64,000 bases of DNA, taken from Prorocentrum cordatum. Lineage: Eukaryota > Sar > Dinophyceae > Prorocentrales > Prorocentraceae. The notes below the pieces were generated by a model, which was not told the origin of the DNA, searched no databases, and worked only from the letters and a program-made list of their open reading frames with translations. A program made the translations under genes and the position numbers. The first letter of the stretch is position 1. The number at the start of each line of letters is the position of its first letter. Shown here in pieces: positions 34,011-44,174 of the stretch. Where the stretch lies: contig CAUYUJ010015840.1 in NCBI GenBank assembly GCA_963575745.1, positions 219,501 to 283,500 of the forward strand. Reading direction: 5' to 3'.

Positions 34011-34616
34011 ACGACAAGAACAAAAACTATGACAATCCGTTCCGCGGAACCCCACTTCAGCCAAACGCAAGGATTGTGTAAGATTGTTCGGCTCCCTCAC
34101 TCTGATGAGGGCTTTTTCGAGCTTTTCCCTTTGACTTAGTGTTGGGTGGGCAGGGTGCAACGTGGAGCCAGATGTTATTGCCACTGCATCTTCACTTGAT
34201 ATTGTTCCCGTACTGCTGCCACCTGCGGCCCGACATACTTGACGAGACCCACTGGTCCAGCGAAACTCGTCTCGACTTTATATGCCTGTGCACTTGGGGA
34301 TTGTCACGTCAAAGCAGCACGAGGAGCGAAGGATGGCGTCAGACAGGCGGAGGGAGGGAGAGACACGGGGAAGCTTGGTACATCATGTGCGTGCGCGTCG
34401 GTTCCTCCTCATCCTGCTTGATCGTGCTGCCTCCCTCCGCTGCAGGCGCCGCTCCTCCGTATGCGGCCCGAGCCCTTGGGCAGAGCATCGCTCGGAGGAG
34501 GAAGGGGAGTGGAATGTCTCAGATGTCGTCGTGCCTACTTTCCCCAGCCTCCCTGTCCGTCCTCCATCCCGCTGACTCCATCTCCCATCCTCCATCCCGC
34601 TGCCATCCTGCCCAGG
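34011..34616. other. Unassigned sequence, possible exon near 34446-34500
   Basis: CTCCCTCCGCTGCAG at about 34431-34445 looks like a polypyrimidine tract plus 3' splice site. The following frame reads AAPPYAARALGQSIARR. It could be an exon upstream of the one at 34617. The rest is unassigned. Confidence 0.25.
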
Positions 34617-34702
34617 CGAAGAAGGTGGAGGGCCTTTTCCAGGACAGCCTCCGCGCCGTCCCCGCGAAGACGAGAGGGTTCGGGAAGAGGCAGAGGCGCT
34701 GA
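34617..34702 (+). CDS. Candidate terminal exon, unidentified protein
   Basis: After a C/T-rich run ending CATCCTGCCCAG, the frame reads AKKVEGLFQDSLRAVPAKTR then GFGKRQRR and a TGA stop (34700-34702). A basic tail directly before a stop and the good 3' splice site context suggest a last exon. There is no family assignment, and only ~28 residues to judge from. Confidence 0.28.
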
Positions 34703-34719
34703 CGGCGAGCAAGCCTGTG

Positions 34720-34925
34720 GTGCTAGTGGTGGTGGTGGTGGTGGTGGTGGTGGTGGTTGTGGTGGTGGTGGTGGTGGTGGTGGTGGTGGTGGCGGTGGTG
34801 GTGGTGGTGGTGGTGGAGGTGGTGGTGTCGTCGTCTTCGCCCGCGACCCGCCCGCGACCCACTTGCGACCCACTTGCGACCCACTTGCGACCCACTTGCG
34901 ACCCATCCGCGACCCTCCCCGCGAC
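34720..34925. repeat. TGG triplet tract followed by an 11-bp GCGACCCACTT tandem
   Basis: 34720-34832 is (TGG)n with two GTT/GCG interruptions. 34845-34925 has about seven units of GCGACCCACTT/GCGACCCATCC. Confidence 0.92.
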
Positions 34926-35749
34926 CAGCTCGTGTTGCTTTCATGTGAATTCCCCGCCTGCGCTGCCGCCCCCCTCACGCTTGCCCACAACTGCGCTGGG
35001 CTACGGTATCTCTGCGATGCTCGTGGGCCTTCCCAGCTCGGAGGGCGCCCCCAGTCGGGGCTGCAAGAGCATGATCCTTCGTCCTGGGCTGCTCTGGGAG
35101 GGGCACCCGTAGCTTCTTCTCCGCCTCTCCGCCGAGCACCGCCCCTTCTCCTCGGCATCTCCTCGGCCCCCTTTCGGGGCTGAGTTCGATTCCTGCGATG
35201 TGATTTGATTTCGATGTCTGAGTCCGATTCGATTCGACCTCGGATTCCAATGTCGAGTCCAACTTCTCACAGGAGGTCTGCTAGCCTGCCGATGTCCGCC
35301 GGTTCGGCTCCTCCCAACTCGGCTGCTGATCGCCACCGACCCGAGTCATTTCGATCGCCGATTCGACTCACCGATACGATTCTGGGCTCGCCTGCCCCGT
35401 GCCTTCGAGAGTCAGCGTCGCCCAACCTGTCCCCATCCCCACACGGCCAGGGCACCTCGGCCCCACCCGCCCACCCTCCCAGGTGGGGACAGGCCCCACG
35501 CGCCCCGAAGGAGGCATGTACAGTCAACCCGCATAAGAATTGAGGGGCAACCTTCCCAGGGGGTACCCTTCCATACTTGCCCCTTCGGCCCACCCTTGGC
35601 GAATTTCGCTGGCCGCGCCCCGCTCGACAACGTCAACATGGCCCCGCAAGGCCCCTGCATCCCTACCGCGCATCCTCATGATACGGGTTGACTTGTGTCC
35701 TCGCCTGGGCGGGCAAGTCTGCCAGGGAAGTCGAGGCCACGCCAGTCTT
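34926..35749. other. Unassigned sequence with TCGATTCGA-rich stretch
   Basis: 35185-35400 contains repeated GATTCGATTCGACC/CCGATTCGACTC strings similar in character to 57010-57070 and 58660-58830. No gene is recognised. Confidence 0.35.
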
Positions 35750-35904
35750 AAGTCGGGCCTGTCCCTCTAGAGGAGGGATATTCGAAAATAGTCAGAAAAT
35801 AGTTTGGGGATTCTTTGTTGGCCACTTTTAAGCATTCGGAGAAATGTTCCCCATATCCTAAGATGGGTTATTGTTATTTCTTGGACGCCGCGGACTCCAG
35901 ATAA

Positions 35905-36235
35905 CAAGAACACACCCAGACCACAGACTTACTCATGCGCAGACTTACTCATACTCAAAGGTACTCATACCCAGACGTACTCATACACATACTTACTCAT
36001 ATTCAGTCTTACTCATACCCAGACTTACTCATACACAGACTTACTCATACTCAGACGTAACCATACTCAGACCTACGCATACTCAGACTTACTCATAACC
36101 AGGCGTACACATACACAGACTTGCTCATACACAGACTTACTCACACTCATACTTACGCATACCCAGACGTACTCATATACATACTTAGCCATACTCAAAC
36201 CTACACACATTCAGACCTTCTCATAGTCTGAGTTG
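35905..36235. repeat. Short-period CAGACTTACTCATAC array
   Basis: About 22 degenerate 15-bp units, the reverse complement of 25855-26092. Confidence 0.9.
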
Positions 36236-36249
36236 CTCAGCGCACGGCA

Positions 36250-37678
36250 GATTGTGAGGATGTCTCAGGCGGGGCGCTGGCTTCAGCACCCCTAAGGGGA
36301 GCCGCCAGGGGTGTTCTCACGGGCCCGTTCGCGGCCAGCTTGTGGGCATGTCTCAGGCGGTTTGCTCGTTCTCATGCCCAACATATTTTTCTTTCGGAGA
36401 AGATTGTGAGGATGTCTCAGGCGGGGCGCTGGCTTCAGCACCCCTCAGGGGAGCCGCCAGGGGAGTTCTCACGGGCCCGTTCGCGGCCAGTTTGTGGGGA
36501 GGTCTCACGCGCTTTGTTCGTTGTCATGCCCAACATCCTTTGCTTCCAGAGCAGATTGTGAGGATGTCTCAGGCGGGGCGCTGGTTTCAGCACCCCGAAG
36601 GGGAGCCGCCAAGGGAGTTTTCACGGGCCCGTTCGCGGCCAGTTTGTGGGGATGTCTCAGGCGGTTTGCTCGTTTTCATGCCCAACATCTTTTGCTTGCA
36701 GAGAAGATTGTGAGGATGCCTCAGGCGGGGCGCTGGTTTCAGCACCCCGAAGGGGAGCCGCCAGGGGTGTTGTCACGGGCCCGTTCGCGGCCAGTTTCTG
36801 GGGATGTCTCAAGCGATTTGTTCGTCCTCATGCCAAACATCCTTTGCCTTCAGAGCAGATCTGAGGATGTCTCAGGCGTGGCGTTGGTTTCGGCACCCCT
36901 AAGGGGAGCCGCCAGGGGTGTTCTCACGGGCCCGTTCGCGGCCAGTTAGTGGGGATGTCTCACGCGCTTTGCTCGTTGTCATGCCCAACATATTTTTCTT
37001 TCAGAGCAGATTGTGAGGATGTCTCAGGCGGGGCGCTGGTTTCAGCACCCCGAAGGGGAGCCGCCAGGGGAGTTCTCACGGGCCCGTTCGCGGCCAGTTT
37101 GTGGGGATGTCTCAAGCGATTTGTTCGTTTTCATGCCCAACATCCTTTGCTTTCAAAACAGATTGTGAGGATGTCTCAGGCGGGGCGCTGGTTTCAGCAC
37201 CCCGAAGGGGAGCCGCCAGGGGTGTTCTCACGGGCCCGTTCGCGGCCAGTTTGTGGGGATGTCTCAAGCGATTTGTTCGTTTTCATGCCCAACATCCTTT
37301 GCTTTCAAAGCAGATTGTGAGGATGTCTCAGGCGTGGCGTTGGTTTCAGCACCCCGAAGGGGAGCCGCCAGGGGTGTTCTCACGGGCCCGTTCGCGGCCA
37401 GTTAGTGGGGATGTCTCACGCGCTTTGCTCGTTGTCATGCCCAACATATTTTTCTTTCAGAGCAGATTGTGAGGATGTCTCAGGCGGGGCGCTGGTTTCA
37501 GCACCCCGAAGGGGAGCCGCCAGGGGAGTTCTCACGGGCCCGTTCGCGGCCAGTTTGTGGGGATGTCTCAGGCGGTTTGCTCGTTCTCATTCCCAACATC
37601 CTTTGCTTTCAGGGCAGATTGTGAGAATGTCTCAGGCGGGGGGCTGGTTCCAGCACCCCTAAGGGGAGCCGCCAGGGG
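36250..37678. repeat. 152-bp satellite array, about 9.5 copies
   Basis: TGTCTCAGGCGGGGCGCTGG recurs at 36261, 36413, 36565 and so on with a 152-bp step. Each unit holds two GATGTCTCA-GCG motifs and the GGGGCGCTGGTTTCAGCACCCC hairpin in shortened form. Units are more uniform than in the left array. The 123-residue frames repeating every 152 bp are artefacts of the array. Confidence 0.95.
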
Positions 37679-37820
37679 GTAGGACGCTCATGAACAGACG
37701 CTCATTATGCCATGACATCAAACATGAGATGCACATATGGGGAGCTCCACGCAGTGAGTAATTTTTGACTAGTATCAGTTTGTCGCCCGAAATCCCCCTG
37801 TAGGGGGACAGGCCCGACGT

Positions 37821-38594
37821 AACGCCAGTCCAGTGGGGACAGGAGTCTGTCGACGATGCTCAGGTAGTCTAGCCGGAGAGCTGGGACAGGGCAGCTCCTG
37901 TCGAGACGCCTCCCAGCGAGCGGGCGGCCCGTTCCTGCCGAGACGTGCACCTCCCAGCGCGTTGGGATCTGAGGTGGGGCGAGGCGGAAGAAGCCCGTGC
38001 TTCGAAGAAGACAAGTGCACAGCCGCCCCTGGCGCGTTTTGCGCAACAGTCCAGCGCCGATCCAAGAAATCAGCCCGGTCCTCCGGAAGTTTATGTTCAT
38101 CGCTTTTGTTAGGCGATGCAGTGGGGACTCGCATCAAGAAATGTATGTTTTTCGTCCGGGTATCTTGGGTTTCTTCGTTACCCGCGCTGCGCGGTGACAT
38201 CCCGCGGCCGTTGAAGAAGCTGATGCGTCCAGGGTGCTCTGGGCTTCCCCCCAGATTGCATACCGCGCGCGGGTTCTCAGTGTTGGGTTTCTTGTGAGGG
38301 TTTCTTGCGGCCGCGGTCGCACTGTATGTTCTATTGTGGGTTTGCTGTTGTTTGGGCCGACCCTTGCCTTCAGAGGCTTCCGAGAGAGAGCACCCGGGAT
38401 CTCCTTGGGGTCTCGAGAGATCCCTCTCGCTGGCGAGGAGGCATCGAGCAGTATACGGCATGCTTGTTTTCCCACCTTCGCTCATCGCAATCCTCCTCCT
38501 CCTCCGCCTTTTCTGCTCCCTCCACCCCTTCTGCTCGTCCGCTTGTTTCACGCTCCCTCCACAGTCTTCTGTTCATCCCTCTGTTCCACCTCCC
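37821..38594. other. Unassigned sequence with a half Y element
   Basis: 38025-38115 carries the right arm of a Y element (GTCCAGCGCCGATCCAAGAAATC at about 38050, tail GGAAGTTTATG at 38084-38094). The left arm is missing or very diverged. No gene is recognised in the remainder; a CCTCCTCCTC run lies near 38490. Confidence 0.5.
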
Positions 38595-38672
38595 CTGTAG
38601 CCATGTTGGCTCAAGCCGCTTCGGCACCAGCCTTATTGGGCTCAAGTCGTTTTGATGCCATTTTGGCACTTG
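38595..38672 (+). other. Relict spliced-leader sequences (one clear, two degenerate)
   Basis: 38595-38615 matches the 3' 21 bases of the dinoflagellate spliced leader (which ends GTAGCCATTTTGGCTCAAG) at 19 of 21 positions: here CTGTAGCCATGTTGGCTCAA plus G. Two weaker candidates follow: AGCC-TTATTGGGCTCAAG at 38629-38646 and GCCATTTTGGC (exact 11-base core) at 38657-38667. Genomic spliced-leader relics mark mRNA that was reverse-transcribed and reinserted, and tandem relics mark repeated rounds. An intronless PPR fragment follows 113 bp downstream. Confidence 0.7.
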
Positions 38673-38727
38673 TGGTGCTACTTCTCTGGCCCCACATGTA
38701 CAATGTAAGCCTGGCATCCAGACATCT

Positions 38728-39153
38728 ATGATGCATGTGCGGGTATCAGACATTCAGCGGGGCTTTCGAGAAGGCGCTGTCTCCTTCGGCGCGCCAATTA
38801 AGAAATGTGTCCGGACAAAACACCGGAGCGCAGCACTGCAGTTGCTTCGCGCAGAGATTGTAGTAGGTGTTCGCCCATCCCCAGGCCTCTACATTGCAAC
38901 TGCCAGCGCGTGCAGGAAAGGCGGGCGATGGCACCTTGCAGTGTCGCTGCTCTGTGAGATCCGGCCTGCGAAGATGGAGCCCAACGCCATCGACATTCTG
39001 TGGCGGAGGAATGCGCTTGCCAGAAGGCTCCGGTCTCAAGCAGCCAAAGTCAGGCCGGTAGGCCCCAGAGAGGCTCCAGGGGCCCCCCGAGAGGCCCCAG
39101 ACACCCGTGCTGCGGCGCCTGTGACGGCCAAGAGGCCCCGAGGTGGTCCATGA
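38728..39153 (+). pseudogene. Pentatricopeptide-repeat (PPR) protein fragment, probable retro-copy
   Basis: The frame begins MMHVRVSDIQRGFREGA. Residues ~33-85 carry PPR-type helix pairs: SAALQLLRAEIVVGVRPSPG, LYIATASACRKGGRWHLAVS, LLCEIRPAKMEPNAI. The spacing (about 35 residues) and the 'A-L-L-x-E-x-x-x-x-x-x-x-P-x' pattern fit PPR proteins, which bind organellar RNA and are very numerous in dinoflagellates. Only about one and a half to two repeats are present, where full proteins have many, and the frame then runs into CTTGGGG-type repeat DNA at about 39060. The start Met is arbitrary. With the spliced-leader relics just upstream and no intron, the simplest view is a truncated processed copy. 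Confidence 0.6.
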
Positions 39154-39240
39154 GAACCCCGGGACGGTCCGAGCGCGCTCCAAGACCCCCAAGACAGCCT
39201 CCAGGCGGCCTCAAAGGCCTCCAAGACGCCCCAGGATTAT
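39045..39240. repeat. CTTGGGG-type repeat block, inverse orientation
   Basis: CCAGAGAGGCTCCAGGGGCC, CCAAGAGGCCCCGAGG and CTCCAAGACGCC units are the reverse complement of the blocks at 9945 and 15905. An isolated piece, CCAAGACGGCCGAAGAGGCC, lies at 39451-39470. Confidence 0.65.
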
Positions 39241-39934
39241 GATGTTCCAACCTACTTTAGCCTTGATCACCACAAAGAATTTAAGTACGATGGGACCAAC
39301 ATAACCCCAGGAGTGCTCCAAGAGTGCCTGCAAGAAAGCCCGAAGAAACAAGCATCGTCCACGTCTTGTGGGGAAGCGTGCATTTCTAGCACTTCCGTTT
39401 TTGGTTCGCCTCGCAGCGTCCAAGCATTTTTGAAGGCCCCCGAGATTGCCCCAAGACGGCCGAAGAGGCCCTCCCAATTCTATTCCTTCCCGCCTTCTCC
39501 CCTCCTCTTCGTGCGCGAGACGAGGACGTCACCAGCCACAAGTGCTACCTGACGCTGCACGGCGCCAAGCTCGAGCGGCGCGTGGAGCTCGTCCGTATCA
39601 GCCTCTGCGCGAAGGACGCCCTCGAAGAGGAGGAGAAGGAGGAGGAAGAGGATGAGGAGGAGGAGAAGGTGGAGGAGGAGGAGGAGGAGGGGGAGGAGGA
39701 GGGAGGTCCGAATAGCAGAAAAACAGCATTAACATAATGCACGAGACGACGTGGCTACATCATGAGAAAACGGATGAGTGGGGACTGTCGGGAAATCAGC
39801 TCCTGAAGTACGCATTGTCCTGAGTAGACCCCCGACGCGTGCAGCTTCTCATGCGAGGCCATGGCCTCACCCGCCTCGCCCTTAAGGGGCCCGGGCGCAT
39901 GCCCGCACAGGCGTTCCGTTCCGTTCGTTCCGTT
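39241..39934. other. Unassigned sequence, possible exon followed by a GGA tract
   Basis: 39535-39625 reads TSHKCYLTLHGAKLERRVEL then VRISLCAKDALE in the + strand, a protein-like stretch without repeats, directly followed by (GAG/GGA)n at 39625-39705. It could be an exon but has no family assignment. Confidence 0.25.
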
Positions 39935-40062
39935 CATTTGAGTCCCGCAGATTTCTCGGATCGGCGCTGGAGCTCCTGGCGCCGCCCCTGGCGCTCTCCG
40001 CGCGCCAGGGAGGGGGGTCCAGCGCCGATGCAAGAAATCCGCGCAGACCTCTGAGAACATAT
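39935..40062. mobile_element. Fold-back element, family Y (well preserved)
   Basis: Left arm GATTTCTCGGATCGGCGCTG(G) at 39950-39970 pairs with CCAGCGCCGATGCAAGAAAT(C) at 40019-40039 (19 of 21 positions). The loop side has a second palindromic layer around GGCGCCGCCCCTGGCGC and GCGCGCCAGGG. The tail AACATATGTGTAGG corresponds to the GTTTATGTGTATG tail of other copies. No coding capacity. Confidence 0.82.
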
Positions 40063-40084
40063 GTGTAGGCCGTTTTTTGCTCCT

Positions 40085-40240
40085 CAGGAGGGGGGAGGAA
40101 GAAGAGGAGGAGGAGGAGGAGAAGGAGGAGGAGGAGGAGGAGGAGGAGGAGTAGGAGGATAAGGAGGAGCAGGAGGGGAAGGAGGAGGAGGAGAAAGGGG
40201 AGGAGGCGGAGGAGGAGGAGGAGGAGAACAGGACATGACA
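40085..40240. repeat. GGA triplet tract
   Basis: Interrupted (GGA)n with AAG, TAAG and CAGG interruptions. Confidence 0.93.
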
Positions 40241-42926
40241 GGACATCCGCATAAAAGGGGTCGACGACGAAACGCCCGCAAAACGGAGCTGTGGGGTACG
40301 ACTTGCAAATCCCCCTGCGATTATGAGATGCCGCATACCCAGACTTCTCATGGGGCTGGCACGGGGCATACCCCGAAGCTCAAGGGGGTGAGCTCCGAGA
40401 TGGCCCCGTGAAGAGAGAGAGGCTAGCTGATCAAGACGAGCCCCTGCGGGTCAGTGCGAGGGGAACAGCTGCTGGTCTGTTCGCGCGCCCTCTCTGGGGG
40501 ACGCGCTGGCGAACAGGGTTCCCATGTAGGGGGTTCCCTGAGCCCCTCTTTCATGTGTGAGCCAGAGCTAAGCTCTCCCCCCTCCCCCCAGCTGCACAGA
40601 AGCTCCAGCGCTCCGAGATGTCCTCGCTGGTGCTCTCTGCTCTCACTACTCCGAGACAGGTGCTTCCCGCGCCAAGCGCGCTCAGATTTCGCGCGCCAAG
40701 CGCGCTCAGAAATGCTCAACCTGTGCTCTTTCCGTCCCCTGCAAGGCCGCACTCATACACCAGAAAATCTAGGGATACATGCGGCACATGCAGAAGATGG
40801 GCCGAGGACGAGAGACTGGGAGACTAGAGGCCAAACGCGCTCAGCTGATCCTCTGTGCTGTCCCGTTCTGAAAGAGCAGAACCTTCACGGGGCAGCAGTT
40901 GTGTAGTTGTCTCCCATGCTGGCAATAGCTCCAATTTCTTCCTATCCGAAAGGGCGAATTCCGCTTCTGGCAAAGTGCGAACCGTGCCGCTGGAAGCCAA
41001 TTCGCGCCGCAATTCATCCGCAGAAAAACAGTGGCCAATACTGTTCCAGATAATGTCATAGATGCCGTCCAAAGTTTGTCCGTTGCGCTTCCGTGTCCTC
41101 TCTTCGATGACAAACCCTTCAACACCTGTGCTTTCAACCACTAAGGGTTCAGAGGGAGCCCCCCGTTGGGAAATGTTGCCGGTCCCTTTGCCTCAGTGTC
41201 CTACTCCTTCTCCACCTCCTCGATTGTTTTGGGACTGCTTTTAATTAGCTGCGTGGCTTTCAGAGGGCTCCGCAGACCTCGGGACATCGGGCTCCTCAGT
41301 GGCAGCGACAAAAGGATGATGACGCGCTTGTCGGGGGGGTCAAATTTGCTCGCCTTCGGGAGCTCCTTCGCCATAGAGGAAGGGAGGACATGGGATCTGG
41401 CATGACGCTTCCCCCCTCTCCCCTACTTCTCCTCCTTTTGTTCTGAAAGTCCTGTCGTTCTCCCCATCTCCACCCTCCTATTCTGTTTCGCGCGCGCACA
41501 AGTATGTTTGCAGGTTGCGGTACGTGGCTCTATTTCAAGTTTTGCGGTTTCCAGCGTTGTTTGCCCTTTGGGCACCTCCATGGGGACGGGGCCCTGGTTT
41601 CAACGGCTTGGCTCGCCTCGAGATCGGCCTGGCCGCTCGGCAGGCAATTGGCCTCTTTCCTAGAGGCATTCGTTGCTGTCAGACATCGTCGTAGGGTGGC
41701 GAGGTAAGGACGACTTCCTTGAGGACGCTCCGCCTCTTCGGCGGAGGTCGAGGCAGCGCAGGCATGGACTCAAGCGCGGTGGGTCAGCGACTGGTCCTGT
41801 CTCCATGCAAACATCGGCGCGCGCCCTACCCATCCCCTCCTGCGGCCCCCGCGCCCACGCGCCAAGCCCACGGATCCGCGTGCACTCCACGATGGAGCGT
41901 GCCCGAGGAGGGCAGACTGAAACACGGCGAGGGCGGCCTCGCCGGCGGACGGCGGAGGGACATGGGCGGAAGCAGGATCCACACACACGCACACGAGGAG
42001 GTGCAAGGAGATGCACGGCGTCCGAGGTGCAAAGGGTGCATCTCGGACGTCTCCCTCCCGCGAGCGCCCCGAGAGCTCAAGAGTGCCCCGATGCGTGCCC
42101 GTCGTCCTGGGGGCCAGGGGTGTGCCTGGGCCAGTCAGGAGCAACGTCGGGGGGCGATAGGCCCATGGGTCCATTCATCGCCGATAGGTGGCCCGACAGT
42201 CCGCCCCGCCCAGGAACCTGCGGTGTCGCTACCAGGGCGTATCGTCGATCTGCCTGCCATGCACGCCGATTCCAGGTCGGTGTTTTCCCCCCTGAGCTGG
42301 CCTCCCCCCTTTCGCTGCCCCTCAGCCAGGGGAGGTCCGGGGTCGGGCAGACATGAGCCGAGGGGGGGGTGGGGCCGATGAGGATGGAGTATCAGTGGCA
42401 ACGGCAGGGGGGTACTGGCCCGGGGGGGGGGCATTGACCCCCAAGCGTGCAATCTTTTTCGCCGATCGGGGCCTGGGCCCCCCAACTCGCCTGGGAACGT
42501 ACAGTTCCGCTGTGGGGGGGGGACATCGCCGATGTATCGGCGAGGTAGCGTCGATTCCAGGCCATCATTTCCTGCACTTCCAATGTTGTTCAGTGAATGA
42601 TGGTTATCGCTCGCCGTCGATGGCACTATGCACGTTTCGAGTGGTGCTCGATGGGGTCTCCTTGATCACGTTGTGTTGATTCAGCCGAGCTCTGTTGCCG
42701 ATGCGCCGTCCGTGCGCCTGGCTTCTCTGTCTTTCTGCCTGCATTTCCCGCCCTGGGCCAGTCCCCGTTTTGCGGCGACCCTCAGAGCAGGAGTACCAGA
42801 TGGAGGATGACAGGAGGGGGGTGAGCAGCAGCAGTATAGCAACAGCCAGAAGAGGCGACGAGGGGCAGGCAATCAGCAGGAGAGGGCCAGGAGTTAGCTG
42901 GCGAAGTGAGGTACGGAGATAACCTT
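40241..42926. other. Unassigned 2.7-kb stretch
   Basis: No gene is firmly recognised. It contains the hypothetical minus-strand ORF at 40824-41141, a direct duplication of CGCGCCAAGCGCGCTCAGA (40670-40710), and GC-rich frames at 41670-42380 that I take as compositional. 42350-42560 has several G-runs (GGGGGGG). Confidence 0.3.
40824..41141 (-). CDS. Hypothetical protein fragment
   Basis: 105 residues with even composition and no low complexity: GFVIEERTRKRNGQTLDGIY, then SIGHCFSADELRREL and SDRKKLELLPAWETTTQ. The region is less GC-rich than its neighbours, which makes a chance ORF less likely. I do not recognise the family, and no splice or start context distinguishes it. It could be an exon or part of a DNA transposon. 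Confidence 0.32.
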   Translation of the reverse strand: MVESTGVEGFVIEERTRKRNGQTLDGIYDIIWNSIGHCFSADELRRELASSGTVRTLPEAEFALSDRKKLELLPAWETTTQLLPREGSALSERDSTEDQLSAFGL

Positions 42927-43039
42927 CTCCGCCATCGGGGGGGCCTGTCCCATGGCGGCCTGAAAGTTTATAACCCTACGGCGGCACGTGTGGGTGGAAG
43001 CTTCCAGCCGCCCTGGGACAGGCATCCCTGATGGCGGAG
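42927..43039. mobile_element. 113-bp MITE-like element, family V
   Basis: 33-bp terminal inverted repeats agree at 29 of 33 positions: CTCCGCCATCGGGGGGGCCT... at 42927-42959 against ...GGCATCCCTGATGGCGGAG at 43007-43039. The AT-richer core is GAAAGTTTATAACCC. It shares the GCCTGTCCC word with family Z but is otherwise different. No target duplication is evident. Confidence 0.75.
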
Positions 43040-43854
43040 CAGTTTGTTTAGTACAGTCTCCGTCCGCTGAGGGAGGGGGGGGCCCTCCCTCTTCCCTCGT
43101 CTTGTGAGAAGGAAGCGGGCCGCCACTTCACGGGCTGGTATCCTCTTGAGCGCACGTGCTTGCCCGCACCGCCGGGTCCGACTGCAGTTCAGTATGCAAC
43201 CCCTGGGAGGCCCGGGTCCGCATCGGCGCTGGGTCCCGCTTGATCGTGCAATCGGGGCTCACTCAAGGGCGCAATCTGAGCCAATCCATCGCCTAATCTT
43301 TCTTACTCACAGTCGGGGGTTTGCCCATAGCCACCGTCTGGTGGGTCGACCTTCGGGGACCTAAGTATGTATATCCATATACGTCTGTACGCATATACAC
43401 ACATATGAATATATGGATATACATATATGCCCGAATGTGTTCACATCCGCCGCCTGCCGGTGCCCCCGAATGTCGACCCCTCAGGCGGTGACTATAGATA
43501 AATCCCCGCCTCGCGTCCCAGGAGTCGCGTCCTTCAGTGGGGGCGTTCGCTAAGGAATGTGCCCAGGAGGTTTCAGACCCTGTAGGTCTCCCCTACCTCA
43601 TGAGGGCGGTGGTGACCACGATCGGAGTTCCGCTGGCTTCCAGACCCTGGGTTCCTTTTCCCGCTGGTTCCTTACCCAGTGCCCCGACAGTGGTGCATTG
43701 ACCCCCCGACGCGCAGCGTCGTGGCACGGGGCCGTGGCGCCTCGGAGCAAGCGACACGGCTTTGGGGGCAGGGGGGGGGGCCTTGGCGCCCGCGGCGGGG
43801 CACGGCAGCGCCCGTCGTAGCCTCGTGAAGGCAGCAAGCTGTTTGCACAGCTGC
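43040..43854. other. Unassigned sequence with a TA-rich palindromic patch
   Basis: 43370-43440 alternates TATATCCATATACG and TATGGATATACATATATG, able to fold on itself. ATAAATCCCCGCCTCG at 43498-43513 recurs exactly at 63471-63486. No gene is seen. Confidence 0.45.
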
Positions 43855-44174
43855 CTTCGTTGGCAGCGGCAGATTTTGCCCTCGAAGTTTTGCGCCCTCA
43901 AGCCTCTGAGCCTTATCCGAAGTTCCTTCAAGCAGATGCACCTCCAGCAGCTTCTCCCTTCCGGAATTGTTACTTTCAGCGGCGCCCACCCACGAGGCTT
44001 CTGCCCCCTCCAGTCGGCAACATTGCCGGGGATTTCGGGACCTTTCAGACATTTTTGGCAGCTTTCGACCTCGCGGCTCTTGTTGATCCTCCTGGGGCGC
44101 CCTCGTGGCTACCGCGGAATTCGCCTCGAAATTCTGGGCAGAGCGCACTGCCAGGAGAGGTTCAGGGATCGTGA
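43855..44174 (+). CDS. Hypothetical protein fragment
   Basis: Protein-like frame: LAAADFALEVLRPQASEPYP, then VGNIAGDFGTFQTFLAAFDL and AALVDPPGAPSWLPRNSP. It ends at a TGA at 44172-44174. A competing longer frame overlaps (43762-44316) but has a poorer composition. The family is not recognised. The segment after it (44250-44310) carries CAGCTGCGCCTCGTC, shared with 60.77 kb, so the area may be part of a dispersed element. Confidence 0.25.

Larger units (their letters stand above)
35850..37770 (-). mobile_element. Element S, right copy
   Basis: Reading right to left it matches the left copy: end motif GAGCTCC.CGCAGTGAGTAAT (about 37738-37763), 152-bp array, short-period array, then GGAGTCCGCGGCG and CATCTTAGGATATGGGG (35850-35900, reverse strand). 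The 66-bp array is absent. It is inserted in a Z element. No protein is recognised. Confidence 0.72.
35750..37820. mobile_element. Family Z element split by the right S copy
   Basis: The left Z end (AAGTCGGGCCTGTCCCTCTA, AT-rich interior with ATAGTCAGAAAATAG and TTAAGCATTCGG) lies at 35750-35835. The right Z end (TCGCCCGAAATCCCCCTGTA, GGGGGACAGGCCCGAC) lies at 37776-37820. In the uninterrupted copy at 61719-61873 these halves are only tens of bases apart, so the ~1.94 kb between them is an insertion. Only the ends belong to Z. Confidence 0.7.

Noticed and set aside
35900-36235. CAGACTTACTCATAC array as a telomere or centromere
   Set aside because: It is short, degenerate and embedded in a repeated mobile unit, with three dispersed copies.
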